Both the position numbers and the translations under genes were made by a program. From positions 1 to 64,000 of the forward strand of contig JBBQQC010000002.1 in assembly GCA_038216465.1 (NCBI GenBank): DNA of 64,000 nt, in the 5' to 3' direction. Below the pieces are notes generated by a model. That model saw only the letters and a program-made list of their open reading frames with translations, searched no databases and was not told where the DNA came from. The first letter of the stretch is position 1. Each line of letters begins with the position of its first letter. Positions 18,309 to 27,752 of this stretch are shown here, piece by piece. This DNA comes from JACCZX01 sp038216465 (GTDB lineage Bacteria > Pseudomonadota > Gammaproteobacteria > Burkholderiales > Burkholderiaceae_F).

Positions 18309-18922
18309 CGGACGATCCATGAAAGGGAATAACAGACAGCGAAATAGACCGCCGCGACGAAGGTATAGAACAAAGCCGAATTGCCTTCGCGGGAGTTGAG
18401 AATGGTTGCCGCCGCGCTGATTTCCAGAACGCCGATCACGCTGGCAAGCGTGGTGTCCTGAAAGGCGATGATGCTCTGCGTCGTCAGCGAGGGCAGCATC
18501 CGGCGCACCGCTTGGGGCAGGATGACGCGCGTTGCAACCTGCCATGGCCGAATCCCGCTGGAAAGCGCTGCGTATTTTTGTCCAATCGGGATGGACTGAA
18601 TGCCCGCACGAATGATCTCGGTGAAATACGCGACCTCGAAGACGACGAGTGCGAGCAGGGCGCTATTAAAGGCGCCGGTCTGGCGTCCGAGCACGATCGG
18701 GGCAAGGAAATAGAACCAAAACATCACCATGATGAGCGGCATGCTGCGCAATACGTTCACATAGACCGTCACGAGGTAGTAGACCGGCTTGACGCGTGAC
18801 ATCCGGCCGAACGCGAAGAGCGCGGCGATCGGTAGTGCCAACGGAATGGCAAGCCCCGCGAGAAGCATGTTGATCGCGAAAGCGTTCAGGATGAACGCGG
18901 CATTGTCGAGCACGAGCTGCAT
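18284..18922 (-). CDS. Amino acid ABC transporter permease (HisM type)
   Basis: A 212-aa inner-membrane protein with about five helices and the EAA-like contact loop of the polar amino acid family (YAALSSGIRPWQVATRVILPQAVRRMLPS). It begins 2 nt after the stop of the other permease gene, and its end overlaps the ATPase gene. It forms the channel heterodimer with the 18925-19641 product. Confidence 0.9.
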   Translation of the reverse strand: MQLVLDNAAFILNAFAINMLLAGLAIPLALPIAALFAFGRMSRVKPVYYLVTVYVNVLRSMPLIMVMFWFYFLAPIVLGRQTGAFNSALLALVVFEVAYFTEIIRAGIQSIPIGQKYAALSSGIRPWQVATRVILPQAVRRMLPSLTTQSIIAFQDTTLASVIGVLEISAAATILNSREGNSALFYTFVAAVYFAVCYSLSWIVRWLERRPV

Positions 18923-18924
18923 GA

Positions 18925-19641
18925 TTAGGTCGACTGGCGATGCATCAAGCCGGGAATCCGGAGACGCAATTCGAGGAGACCGGCGAGAGTCGCGACCAGC
19001 CCTGCGATTGCGAGATAGATGACGGTTGCTTCCCCGCTTGCCTCAATGAAGCGAAAGGTGGCGTTGCCAATCCGTTGCGATACGAAAGTCGTTTCCGCTA
19101 CCCCGATCGTCATCGCGACCGATGAGCTCTTGAAGATGGTCAAGAATTCCGACGTCAGACTCGGCGCGATGAGGCGAAAGACCAGCGGGGCGATGACGCG
19201 CCGGGTGGCTTGGGGACGGCTGAGCCCGGTTGCCAAAGCGGCCAGTCCCACGCCGCTTTCGACTGATCGAACGCCCGAGCGAATGTGCTCGGCGACGCGC
19301 GAGGACGTATAGAGCGCCAGCGCAACGATTGCCGCGCCAACTTCCCAGCCGAAGGAATAGAGGTGGACGCGGATATCCCGCGGCAGCATCGCGGGAAACG
19401 CGAAATACCAGAAGAACAATTGCAGCAGCAGAGGAATATTGCGCAGGATTTCGACGTAAGCCGTGCACAGCGCGCGAACCGGCAGCGCGCGCGCCGTCCG
19501 TCCGAATCCCACCAATGTGCCGAACAACAACGCCCCGATCCATCCCGACAACGCTAGATAGAGCGTCATCCTCAGACCCTCGAGGATCAAGCCTCCGTTC
19601 GGTTCACGCCATAGAACCGACCAGTCGAAGGCGTAATTCAT
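18925..19641 (-). CDS. Amino acid ABC transporter permease (HisQ/GltJ type)
   Basis: A 238-aa inner-membrane protein with about five helices, an N-terminal HisM/GltJ-type segment (GLRMTLYLALSGWIGALLFG) and the conserved contact loop (GLAALATGLSRPQATRRVIAPLVFR). It lies between the binding protein gene and the second permease gene. The substrate is probably the polar amino acid that the downstream enzymes degrade. Confidence 0.9.
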   Translation of the reverse strand: MNYAFDWSVLWREPNGGLILEGLRMTLYLALSGWIGALLFGTLVGFGRTARALPVRALCTAYVEILRNIPLLLQLFFWYFAFPAMLPRDIRVHLYSFGWEVGAAIVALALYTSSRVAEHIRSGVRSVESGVGLAALATGLSRPQATRRVIAPLVFRLIAPSLTSEFLTIFKSSSVAMTIGVAETTFVSQRIGNATFRFIEASGEATVIYLAIAGLVATLAGLLELRLRIPGLMHRQST

Positions 19642-19735
19642 TCAATTTCCGAGCCGGCGGCGGCGACGCGCCTGGGTCGCCGCGTGATGTCCTTCACGTT
19701 TGTCAGCGCCGATCGTGTTGTCGATACGTGCCCGA

Positions 19736-20701
19736 CTACTTGGGCAAATCGAACAGATACATGAGCGCCTTCATATTCGCGTCGATCGGCAAGGGAACCT
19801 GGCTGTTGGGTCCAAGGAACTGGTTGTACAGCCCCATGAAACGGCCGGAGTGGAAAAGATCTACGAAGGTGGCGTCCACCAGTGCACGGAACTTTGAATC
19901 GTTTTGCCGCACCGCAAAGGCATAAAGCTCCGACGAGATTTCGGGATCGATGATCTTCCAATCCTGGGGCTTCGCCGCGCGGGAGCGCAGGCCTGCGAGG
20001 ATCGGGCCATCGGACGAATAGGCCACGACGGCGCCATTGACCAATGCCTGGAAACCGTCCGGCTGATCACGGAATGCGACGATCTCGACCGGCGGACTCA
20101 ACTTTCCCGACTTGTTGAGTTCGGCGTAAAGCTCGGAATCGAATCCGCCTTGCACCGTTCCCATGCGCTTGCCCGCGAGGTCCTTCCAGCCCTTGATCTG
20201 GCTGTTGACTGGAAGAAGAAGATGCAGGCCGGTGCCGAGGAAGGGGATGCAAAAATCCACGACCTTCGCGCGCGCCTGTGTTACGACGGTCGATCCTGCG
20301 TCCATATCGACGGTGCCATTGAGGAGGAGCGGAATGCGCGTCTGCGAGGTGACCGGTACGAGGTTAAGCTTGACGCTGGTCTTGAGTTCTTTCTCGATGG
20401 CTTTGTGGACCTCGCGTGCGATTTCTGTCGAGATGCCGGTCCATTTGTTGTCCTTGTCGAGATAACCAAACGGAAACACGCCCTGACGTGCGCCGACCGA
20501 GAATTCGGAGAGGCGTTTGATCTTGTCGAGCGTGGGCTCTGGGCAGGCGGGCGCCTGAGCGTGCGCCACGTTCGGAGACAACAATTGCTGCGCACCCGCG
20601 GCGGTCGCGAGGCCAGTCGTTACCGCGCTCCTAACGAAATTGCGCCGCGACGCGCTTGCGGACGATTTCTCCTCAACTGCCGGCTTGTTTATTTTTTCCA
20701 T
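19736..20701 (-). CDS. Amino acid ABC transporter substrate-binding protein (family 3)
   Basis: A 321-aa periplasmic binding protein. The N-terminus has a twin-arginine-like signal (SRRNFVRSAVTTGLA, ending at AHA near residue 47). The mature part shows the family-3 fold: VFPFGYLDKDNKWTG, then VDMDAGSTVVTQARAKVVDFCIPF and WKDLAGKRMGTVQG. ATG 20701 has a GAAGGGA ribosome site; ATG 20728, in frame and with its own AGGAGA site, would add nine residues. It should deliver the operon's amino acid to the two permeases. Confidence 0.9.
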   Translation of the reverse strand: MEKINKPAVEEKSSASASRRNFVRSAVTTGLATAAGAQQLLSPNVAHAQAPACPEPTLDKIKRLSEFSVGARQGVFPFGYLDKDNKWTGISTEIAREVHKAIEKELKTSVKLNLVPVTSQTRIPLLLNGTVDMDAGSTVVTQARAKVVDFCIPFLGTGLHLLLPVNSQIKGWKDLAGKRMGTVQGGFDSELYAELNKSGKLSPPVEIVAFRDQPDGFQALVNGAVVAYSSDGPILAGLRSRAAKPQDWKIIDPEISSELYAFAVRQNDSKFRALVDATFVDLFHSGRFMGLYNQFLGPNSQVPLPIDANMKALMYLFDLPK

Positions 20702-20765
20702 CGGAATCCCTTCTGGTTGGAACTGCATGGGCGGGTCTCCTGGGCGGCAGACTCGCTGGCGGATG

Positions 20766-21869
20766 TCACGGGCGGCTCCCGGTCGCAGGGCTTGCGGCCC
20801 TGCGTGATGAAGTGTGACGAACGGCAACGCCGCCGAGACCTGCGTCCACCACACCGGCAATGATGCGCGATGCTGCTTCAATCTCCGCGCGCGACACGTC
20901 GAGATGCGTGACTGCTCTGATCAGCGTTGGTCCTGCCGACGATGTCATCCGGACTCCGCTGGCCGCCAACCGGTTGACGAAATCCTGGCCGGAAAGCCCC
21001 GTCCTTAGCACATCGAAGTAAACAAGATTGGTCTCGACGCTTTCGGGATCGATGTCGATGTTTGCGATGCCGGCGAGAAGTTTTGCCAACAGCCTGGCGT
21101 TTTGGTGGTCCGTGCGCAGGCGCTCGAGATTGTGATCGAGTGCATAAATGCCGGCGGCAGCGATGATCCCGGCCTGGCGCATGGCGCCGCCAAAGAGGTG
21201 CTTGTAGCGGCGCGCCTGCCGGACAAAATCACGATCGCTCACCAGCAATGCGCCGATCGGGCAACCCAGGCCCTTGGTGAGGCAGAACGTTACGGAATCG
21301 TAGCCGCGCACCTGCTCGTGCGCTGCGACGCCGGACGCGATCACGGCATTCATCAGGCGCGCGCCGTCCATGTGCGTTGCAAGATCGTGCTCGCGTGCGA
21401 TAGCGGCGACACTTCTTAGCTGCTCGAGCGGCCAAACCGAGCCACCTCCGCGATTGGATGTCTGCTCCACGCACACCACGCGTGTACGCGGACAATGAGG
21501 ATCGTCACGTCGGATTCCTTCTTCCACTTGGTCTGCCGTGAACATGCCGCGCGTTCCTTGCACCGTGTACAGCATCACGCCCGAGAGAAAGGCCGGTCCG
21601 CCGGCCTCGGAGGTGACCAAGTGACAAGAGCGCTCGACGATCGCCTCATCGCCCGGCTGAGTGTGGACCTTCAACGCAATCTCATTCGCCATCGTGGCGG
21701 AGGGGAGAAAGATCGCGCTTTCCTTGCCGAGCAGGTTTGCCACTTTTTCCTGCAACGCGTTGACCGTGGGGTCTTCTTGCCGTTGATCGTCACCCACCGG
21801 TGCCGCCATCATGGCGGCTAGCATCGATGGCGTCGGCTTCGTTACCGTGTCACTGGAGAGGTCAATCAT
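20766..21869 (-). CDS. Low-specificity threonine aldolase family enzyme (PLP)
   Basis: A 367-aa enzyme beginning with the family hallmark IDLSSDTVTKPT and carrying the PLP lysine in FCLTKGLGCPIGALL. Other family motifs are HMDGARLMNA and FGGAMRQAGIIAAAG. Threonine aldolases cleave beta-hydroxy amino acids to glycine and an aldehyde; relatives act on 3-hydroxyaspartate or phenylserine. The start was set at ATG 21869 because family members begin at this motif; no strong ribosome site is visible. It belongs to the amino-acid operon, 65 nt upstream of the binding protein gene. Confidence 0.9.
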   Translation of the reverse strand: MIDLSSDTVTKPTPSMLAAMMAAPVGDDQRQEDPTVNALQEKVANLLGKESAIFLPSATMANEIALKVHTQPGDEAIVERSCHLVTSEAGGPAFLSGVMLYTVQGTRGMFTADQVEEGIRRDDPHCPRTRVVCVEQTSNRGGGSVWPLEQLRSVAAIAREHDLATHMDGARLMNAVIASGVAAHEQVRGYDSVTFCLTKGLGCPIGALLVSDRDFVRQARRYKHLFGGAMRQAGIIAAAGIYALDHNLERLRTDHQNARLLAKLLAGIANIDIDPESVETNLVYFDVLRTGLSGQDFVNRLAASGVRMTSSAGPTLIRAVTHLDVSRAEIEAASRIIAGVVDAGLGGVAVRHTSSRRAASPATGSRP

Positions 21870-21934
21870 GGTCTGATGAAATTCCGATTTCTCTGCACCA
21901 CGATGAACCGGGTGCGAACCTTCGGAGCGTGAAT

Positions 21935-23068
21935 TCAAAATTTGCGGGCAAGTACCTCAAGAAAGCGCTCGATGTCGGCCAGCGAATTGTAGAGATACGG
22001 GCTGATGCGCAGTGTCTCTCCACGCAGACTGACATGGATGCCGGCGGCAATCAAGGTTTCGTAAAGTGCCGTCGGAGCGCCTCCAGGGAATCGAATCCCG
22101 GTGAAATGGCTGGCGCCGCATCCAGGGGCGGGAACGTTCAGGTCAAGCTCCCGCGCGCGCCGGTTGATCATGTCGACAAGCGGCGCGAGCGTGCACTGAA
22201 TATTGTCCGCTCTCCAATCGAGCAATTGTCTGAGCGCGACTTTCATGATCGGCAAGGTGATGAAATTGCTGCGCTCGCCGAAGTCGTAGCGGCGCGCTCC
22301 CGGCATGAATTCGTCGGTGTAGCCGTCAGTGCTCTGCACCTCCGCCGCGCCGGCACGGTTGTAGGAATGATGTTCGAGCGGTGTGCCGTTCTGGAACAAC
22401 GGATCGACATACAGAAACGCAAGACCGTACGGTCCAAGCAGCCATTTGTAGCCCGAGCAAAAGAGAAAGGCGGGTTTCGAGGATCGCACATCGAAGGGCA
22501 CGACGCCGACCGACTGCGTTGCGTCAACAATGAGCGCAGCCCCCACCGAGCGAGCGGCCGCCGATACGGCCTCGATGTCGATCAGCAATCCGTCATGCCA
22601 GTGACATTGCGGAACGGCAACGATCGCGGTTCGGCGCTCGATCCGGTCGAGCACTCCCTGCGTCCAGTTGCCGGAGATCGGTGTTGGAACGGTTTGAAGT
22701 TCGGCACCGATCTCGCGACATCGCCACTGCCATTGATAAACGTTGGAGAAATGCTCGCGGCCGATGACGACGACGCTCTGGTCTTTCCGCAATGGCAAAT
22801 TGCTGCCTGCGATTGCCGCGGCATAGCTCGACGCCGGCACGATTGCGACGTCATCCGCCGATGCATTGATCAGACGCGCGAATAGCGCGCGGACTTCTTC
22901 AACCTCAGCGAAAAAATCCTTCCGGAAAATGGTCCATGGATGGACTTTGCGATCGACGCCAAGTTTTCCGGCTTCGGCGGCCTCCCGCAGCAGCGGCGAA
23001 AGATACGCGCCATTGAGATAGGTGATGTCTTCGGGAATTTCGAACAGATGTCGCTGGTTTTCGATCAT
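21935..23068 (-). CDS. Class V aminotransferase-like PLP enzyme
   Basis: A 377-aa fold-type I PLP protein resembling kynureninase, isopenicillin-N epimerase and cysteine desulfurase relatives. Visible features are the N-terminal TYLNGAYLSPLLREA, the Asp of LIVDATQSVGVVPFDV that contacts PLP, and the Schiff-base lysine in FCSGYKWLLGPYG. The reaction (transamination, racemisation or beta-elimination) cannot be told. It is the first gene of the eight-gene operon and lies 65 nt before the threonine aldolase gene. Confidence 0.85.
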   Translation of the reverse strand: MIENQRHLFEIPEDITYLNGAYLSPLLREAAEAGKLGVDRKVHPWTIFRKDFFAEVEEVRALFARLINASADDVAIVPASSYAAAIAGSNLPLRKDQSVVVIGREHFSNVYQWQWRCREIGAELQTVPTPISGNWTQGVLDRIERRTAIVAVPQCHWHDGLLIDIEAVSAAARSVGAALIVDATQSVGVVPFDVRSSKPAFLFCSGYKWLLGPYGLAFLYVDPLFQNGTPLEHHSYNRAGAAEVQSTDGYTDEFMPGARRYDFGERSNFITLPIMKVALRQLLDWRADNIQCTLAPLVDMINRRARELDLNVPAPGCGASHFTGIRFPGGAPTALYETLIAAGIHVSLRGETLRISPYLYNSLADIERFLEVLARKF

Positions 23069-23161
23069 ATTGAAGTTTTTGCGACCCCCGACAATGGCAG
23101 CTCATCAGCGTCATCGCGACCAAGCGCCGCGTGTTCCTTCCGTTCTGATGCTCGGCTGCGC

Positions 23162-24232
23162 TTAGTCGTGCTCATGCCGGTGATGCGCGTCCGGAAAGTG
23201 CGAATGCCGGTGCGTCATCGGTTCGTGACGATGCCGATGGTTGTGTTGAATACCCGGCGCCACCGGCTCGGCGTGACTGTGCTCGTGGTGCTCGTCATGT
23301 ACGTGAGGGTGTTCGTGTTCGAGCGCGTGATGAAAGTGTTCATGCTCGTGCCGCTCGGTCAGATGCAGCCACACTCCGAGCGCCATTAATGCACCTGCCA
23401 CAATTAGCTGCGGCGTCACGGGCTCGCCAAGACTAAGCACCGCCAGCAGTGCACCGAAGAACGGCGCGACACCGAAGTAGGCACCGGTACGAGCTGTGCC
23501 GAGATGACGCAGACCGATCACGAACAACACCAGGCTAACTCCATACGCGATAAAGCCAACAACAAGCGCACCGCCGACCGCCGGCCACGTCGGCCATGCA
23601 GCGCCGAACGAGAGAGCGAGCGTGAGATTCGTCGCGCCAGCGCACAGCCCCTTGATCGACGCGATCCAACCGGCGTCAACCAGAGCTACCTTGCGAGTGA
23701 AGTTATTGTCGAGACCCCAGCACAGACAGGCGCCGAGTATTGCCAGCGCTGGCAGCACGTCGCCGAATTCAGCGCGCCCGGCGGACCAACCCAGGAACAA
23801 CGCGCCTGCAACGATGGCGATCATGCCGATGAAGACGCGTCGGTTGACGTTCTCGCGGAACACCACCCAAGCGATGATCGCTGTAAACACCACCTCCGCG
23901 TTCAAGAGTAGGGCAGCGCCCGACGCTGGCATGTCGACCAGGCCAAACATCAACAGCACGGGACCGGCTACACCGCCAAACGCGATGGCGAGCGCCAGCC
24001 AGCGCCCTTCACCACGCGCCAAACGCGCGCGGGTAGCTGCAGGCCGCATTACTCGCATCAAGGTCAGCCCTAGGCCAGATCCTAGGTACAACAGACCTGC
24101 CAATAGCCAGGGATCGATGCCCGCAAGCAGAGCCTTCGCGAGCGGCGTGCCGGCACCGAATAGCAGCGCTGCGCCCAAGGCCGCCGACACGCCCGGGCGT
24201 GAGATTGCCATTGCGATCGGACGTAAGTTCAT
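23162..24232 (-). CDS. EamA/DMT-family exporter with His-rich cytosolic or periplasmic tail
   Basis: A 356-aa protein with ten transmembrane helices arranged as two EamA repeats (about residues 10-290). The final 67 residues are extremely His-rich, with 25 His in runs of HEHEH and HRHRH. Such tails bind Zn, Ni, Co or Cu. DMT members export metabolites or take up metals, and the tail hints at a metal role; position next to the cus genes fits. The open frame reaches 24316, but ATG 24232 gives a family-like N-terminus. It diverges from the next gene. Confidence 0.85.
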   Translation of the reverse strand: MNLRPIAMAISRPGVSAALGAALLFGAGTPLAKALLAGIDPWLLAGLLYLGSGLGLTLMRVMRPAATRARLARGEGRWLALAIAFGGVAGPVLLMFGLVDMPASGAALLLNAEVVFTAIIAWVVFRENVNRRVFIGMIAIVAGALFLGWSAGRAEFGDVLPALAILGACLCWGLDNNFTRKVALVDAGWIASIKGLCAGATNLTLALSFGAAWPTWPAVGGALVVGFIAYGVSLVLFVIGLRHLGTARTGAYFGVAPFFGALLAVLSLGEPVTPQLIVAGALMALGVWLHLTERHEHEHFHHALEHEHPHVHDEHHEHSHAEPVAPGIQHNHRHRHEPMTHRHSHFPDAHHRHEHD

Positions 24233-24318
24233 GGCTGCAGTATCACCCGAGGTAAACGCCGAAAGGAACCTAGTTCTTGTAGGATCTGAGCAATTGGCGT
24301 GTCTATAAGCTGACAACC

Positions 24319-24708
24319 GTGCGAATTAGTCGGTCTGTTCGAGTGCATGTTGGGATGGTCGCGATCGTTGCGCTGCTGTTTGCGCAATTGAGCGTCGCCG
24401 CGTACGCGTGTCCCGCCGCGCCAGCACGCCATGCCGATGTGGAAATGGCCGCCGACTGTGCAGGAATTATGAATCCGGCGGACTGGGATGAGGCGGCGCC
24501 GAACCTTTGCGCCGAGCATTGTCACTACGGTCAGCAAAGCGATCAGCCGCGCTCGCCGTCTGCTCCCACGGTGTCGCTGATCAGCCTTTACGTTGTCCCT
24601 CTGACGCCGGCTCAGTTCGAGCCGAACCGTCCCGCAGTCGTGTCGTTCAGCTTCCTCGCTGCGCGCGCCCCTCCGCACACCATCCTGCACTGCTGTTTCC
24701 GAATTTGA
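24319..24708 (+). CDS. CopL-like secreted protein ahead of the cus genes
   Basis: A 129-aa protein starting with GTG, with a hydrophobic signal segment (VGMVAIVALLFAQLSVAAYA). The mature part has scattered Cys/His (CPAAPARH, CAGIM, CAEHCHYG) and ends in PPHTILHCCFRI. The Cys-rich end PP-x-x-LHCCFR is typical, as recalled, of short proteins that precede czc/cus genes in betaproteobacteria. It is likely a periplasmic metal-sensing or -binding accessory. An alternative start is ATG 24355. Confidence 0.7.
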   Translation: MRISRSVRVHVGMVAIVALLFAQLSVAAYACPAAPARHADVEMAADCAGIMNPADWDEAAPNLCAEHCHYGQQSDQPRSPSAPTVSLISLYVVPLTPAQFEPNRPAVVSFSFLAARAPPHTILHCCFRI

Positions 24709-24834
24709 TCGTCCGGACGACTTTGCGCTGACGGCCTGAAAGCTGTTGAGCGCGATGGGTCGTGCCGACTGCGCTCGCGACTTGGCGATGCCGTCGTGCC
24801 GATATGAACACTTGGTTCATCGTCTGGAGATCTC

Positions 24835-26142
24835 ATGTTTAGTGTTTCTGTTCATGCTGCGCCTCGCGGATCAAGCCAGCGCTACGCACTGGCTCTGATG
24901 TTCGCGCTGTGCGCGGCATTCGCGTCGGCCGTGGCGGCGCCACCGGTGCTGACGCTCGATCAAGCGCTGCGCGTGGCGCAGGAACGGTCGCGTCAACTGG
25001 TGGCGCAGGATTACGCCGCCACATCGGCGCGCGAAATGGCGGTGGCCGCTGCGCAGTTGCCTGACCCCACGCTAACGGCGGGCATCAACAACCTTCCGAT
25101 CAACGGTGCGGACCGCTTCAGCCTGACGCGCGATTTCATGACGATGCGCTCGATCGGCGTGATGCAGCAGTTCACGCGCGGCGACAAGCGCGACGCGCGC
25201 GCGGCGCGCTTCGAGCGCGAGGCCGAGTCCGCCGAGTCCGGACGTACACTGGCGCTCGCCAATTTGCAGCGCGACGCCGCGCTGGCCTGGCTCGATCGTT
25301 ACTACCAGGAGCGCGTGCGCGCTCTATTGCAGACGCAGCGCGATGAAGCGCGGCTGCAGATCGAGGCCGCCGATGCAGCGTATCGCGGTGGCCGCGGCGC
25401 GCAAGCCGATGTGTTTGCTGCGCGCACCGCGGTGGCGCAAATCGAAGACCGGATCTCGCAGGCAGATCGACAGGTCGCGACCGCCACCAGCAGGCTCGCG
25501 CGCTGGGTCGGCGAAGCCGCAAGTCAGCCGCTTGCGGCCGCGCCGAATACAGAGGTGTTCAGTGTCGACTGGTCCCGGCTCGACGACCACGTGTCGCACC
25601 ATCCGCAGATCGAGGTGATGATTAAACAGGAGCAGGTGGCGCGCGCCGAGGCCGAGATCGCGCAAGCCAATAAGCGATCGGACTGGAGCGCCGAACTGAT
25701 GTACAGCCAGCGCGGCCCCGCATTTTCGAACATGATCTCGCTCAACTTCTCGATCCCCTGGCAGCTCGATCGCAAGAACCGGCAGGACCGCGAACTCGGT
25801 GCCAAGCTCGCACTGATCGATCAGTTACAAGCACAGCGCGAGGAGGCGACGCGCGAACACGTCGCCGATGCCCGCACCTGGCTGCAGCAATGGCAAAGCA
25901 ATCGCGACCGCCTGGCGCGCTATGACAACTCCTTGCTCCCGCTTTCTGCCGAGCGCACGCGCGCCGCACTCGCCGGGTATCGAGGAGGCGGCGCTTCGCT
26001 GGGCGCGGTGCTGGAAGCGCGCCGCATGGAAATCGATACGCGATTGGAGCGCGTTCGCCTTGAGATGGAAACCGCAGGACTGTGGGCGCAACTCGAGTAT
26101 TTGATTCCGGCCGGCAGCCTGATCAAAGGAGAACTGAAATGA
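24835..26142 (+). CDS. cusC: CusC/CzcC-like outer-membrane efflux protein
   Basis: A 435-aa TolC-family protein with a signal sequence (about 1-35), then the two repeated helix-strand units of outer-membrane factors (LTLDQALRVAQERSRQLVAQD, then FSIPWQLDRKNRQ and YRGGGASLGAVLEARR). It has no lipobox Cys, unlike the efflux protein at 9817. Its TGA overlaps the start of the adaptor gene (ATGA at 26139-26142), and together with CusB and CusA it should form a tripartite Cu(I)/Ag(I) exporter. Confidence 0.92.
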   Translation: MFSVSVHAAPRGSSQRYALALMFALCAAFASAVAAPPVLTLDQALRVAQERSRQLVAQDYAATSAREMAVAAAQLPDPTLTAGINNLPINGADRFSLTRDFMTMRSIGVMQQFTRGDKRDARAARFEREAESAESGRTLALANLQRDAALAWLDRYYQERVRALLQTQRDEARLQIEAADAAYRGGRGAQADVFAARTAVAQIEDRISQADRQVATATSRLARWVGEAASQPLAAAPNTEVFSVDWSRLDDHVSHHPQIEVMIKQEQVARAEAEIAQANKRSDWSAELMYSQRGPAFSNMISLNFSIPWQLDRKNRQDRELGAKLALIDQLQAQREEATREHVADARTWLQQWQSNRDRLARYDNSLLPLSAERTRAALAGYRGGGASLGAVLEARRMEIDTRLERVRLEMETAGLWAQLEYLIPAGSLIKGELK

Positions 26143-27752
26143 CGCGCAAGGCTCTCGGGATCAGCCTGTTCGCAGTCGCCGTGATCGGCGCCGCAGGTTA
26201 CGGCGTGTACATGTTCGGAATGCAACGTGGGATGGGGATGGCCGCGATACCCGCCGCCGGCTCCGGCGCCAGCGCTGCGTCGGACAACGCTCCGCAAAGC
26301 ATCGCGCAAGGCGAAGAAGCCACCCGCAAACATATCGCCGCCGGCATCAAGGCGGGCGACATGGATCCGGCCACCGGCAAGAAGATTCTCTACTACCACG
26401 ACCCGATGGTGCCGGGTAACAAGTTCGACAAGCCGGCCAAGTCACCCTTCATGAACATGATGCTGGTGCCGGTGTACGCCGATGGTGGCGCCGACGCGAG
26501 CAACGTCACCGTCAGCGCGCGCACGCAGCAGAACCTCGGCGTGCGCACCGCACTCGTCTCCGAGGGCGTGCTGACGCCGCAGGTGTCGGCGGTCGGGAAC
26601 ATTGCCTACAACGAACGCGATCAGACGATCGTGCAGGCGCGTGCGACCGGTTTTGTCGAGCGGCTGCATGTGCGCGCGACGCTCGATCGTGTCGCCAAAG
26701 GCCAGCCGCTGGTCGATCTGTATGTGCCCGACTGGATCGCGGCGCAGGAAGAGTTTTTGTCGGTGCGGCGCATGCAGGGCACCGAGCTGGCGTCGCTGGT
26801 CGACGGCGCGCGCCAGCGCATGCGGCAGGCCGGCATGAACGAGCAGCAGATCCGGCTCGTCGAGAACACCGGACGCACGCAGCCGCGCATCACATTGACA
26901 GCGCCGATCAGCGGTGTGCTGGTCGAGTTGATGGTGCGCGAAGGCATGACGGTGATTCCAGGTGCGACGATCGCTCGCATCAGTGGACTATCGACGGTAT
27001 GGGCGCAGGCCGAAGTGCCGGAGAGTCAATCCGCGCTGCTGCGCCCCGGCGCGAAAGTACAGGCGCGCAGCCCCGCTGCGCCCGGCATGACGTTCGAAGG
27101 CGTGGTGCAGGCGATCGTGCCCGAGGTGAGTGCGGCAACGCGCACGCTGAAAGCCCGTGTGCAACTGGCCAATCCGGGCGAGCGCCTGGTGCCGGGCATG
27201 TTCGTGACGATGCAGTTCATGGATACGCGCGCAGAAAAATCGCTGTTGATTCCAACCGAAGCGATCATCCAGACCGGCACCCGCGCGGTGGTGATGCTGG
27301 CCGAAGACAATGGCGCGTTCCGCCCGGTCGACGTCGAGGCGGGTATCGAGAGCGGCGGCCAGACCGAGATCAAGCGAGGTCTGCAGTCCGGCCAGCGTGT
27401 GGTCGTGTCGTCGCAGTTCCTGATTGATTCGGAGGCCAGCCTCAAGGGGGTTGAAGCACGGCTGAACCAGGCGCCCAAAATCGATTCGGCTGCCGCCGTT
27501 CGGCATAGCGGGCAGGCGAGTGTCGAAAATATCGGGCGCGATGCGGTCACGTTATCGCATGGCCCGATCCCGTCGCTGAAGTGGGGCGAGATGACGATGG
27601 AATTCAAGCTGCCGCCGCGCGGTCTGCCGGCCGGCGTTGCGCCTCGTGACCGCGTGAACTTCGAGTTCTACGTTGACGCCGACGGCCTGCCTCAATTGAC
27701 TGCAGTCACGCCCGTAGCGCCGGCGGCGAAGGCCACCGGCAGCAAGAAATGA
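26139..27752 (+). CDS. cusB: CusB-like periplasmic adaptor with fused C-terminal CusF domain
   Basis: A 537-aa membrane-fusion protein. Order of domains: N-terminal anchor (about 7-25); a heavy-metal-binding domain with YYHDPMVPGNKFDKPAKSPF and MNMMLVPVYAD; the adaptor barrel-hairpin region (about 110-440); and a CusF domain at about 455-530 (SHGPIPSLKWGEMTMEF). The CusF part keeps the full H-x7-W-xx-M-x-M Cu(I)/Ag(I) site. The adaptor links CusA to the outer-membrane channel and hands over metal. Start chosen at ATG 26139, coupled to cusC; the gene overlaps cusA by 4 nt. Confidence 0.94.
   Translation: MTRKALGISLFAVAVIGAAGYGVYMFGMQRGMGMAAIPAAGSGASAASDNAPQSIAQGEEATRKHIAAGIKAGDMDPATGKKILYYHDPMVPGNKFDKPAKSPFMNMMLVPVYADGGADASNVTVSARTQQNLGVRTALVSEGVLTPQVSAVGNIAYNERDQTIVQARATGFVERLHVRATLDRVAKGQPLVDLYVPDWIAAQEEFLSVRRMQGTELASLVDGARQRMRQAGMNEQQIRLVENTGRTQPRITLTAPISGVLVELMVREGMTVIPGATIARISGLSTVWAQAEVPESQSALLRPGAKVQARSPAAPGMTFEGVVQAIVPEVSAATRTLKARVQLANPGERLVPGMFVTMQFMDTRAEKSLLIPTEAIIQTGTRAVVMLAEDNGAFRPVDVEAGIESGGQTEIKRGLQSGQRVVVSSQFLIDSEASLKGVEARLNQAPKIDSAAAVRHSGQASVENIGRDAVTLSHGPIPSLKWGEMTMEFKLPPRGLPAGVAPRDRVNFEFYVDADGLPQLTAVTPVAPAAKATGSKK

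Noticed and set aside
18309..18545. N-terminal extension of the ABC ATPase
   Set aside because: It is the permease gene read in another frame; the family start is at 18308.
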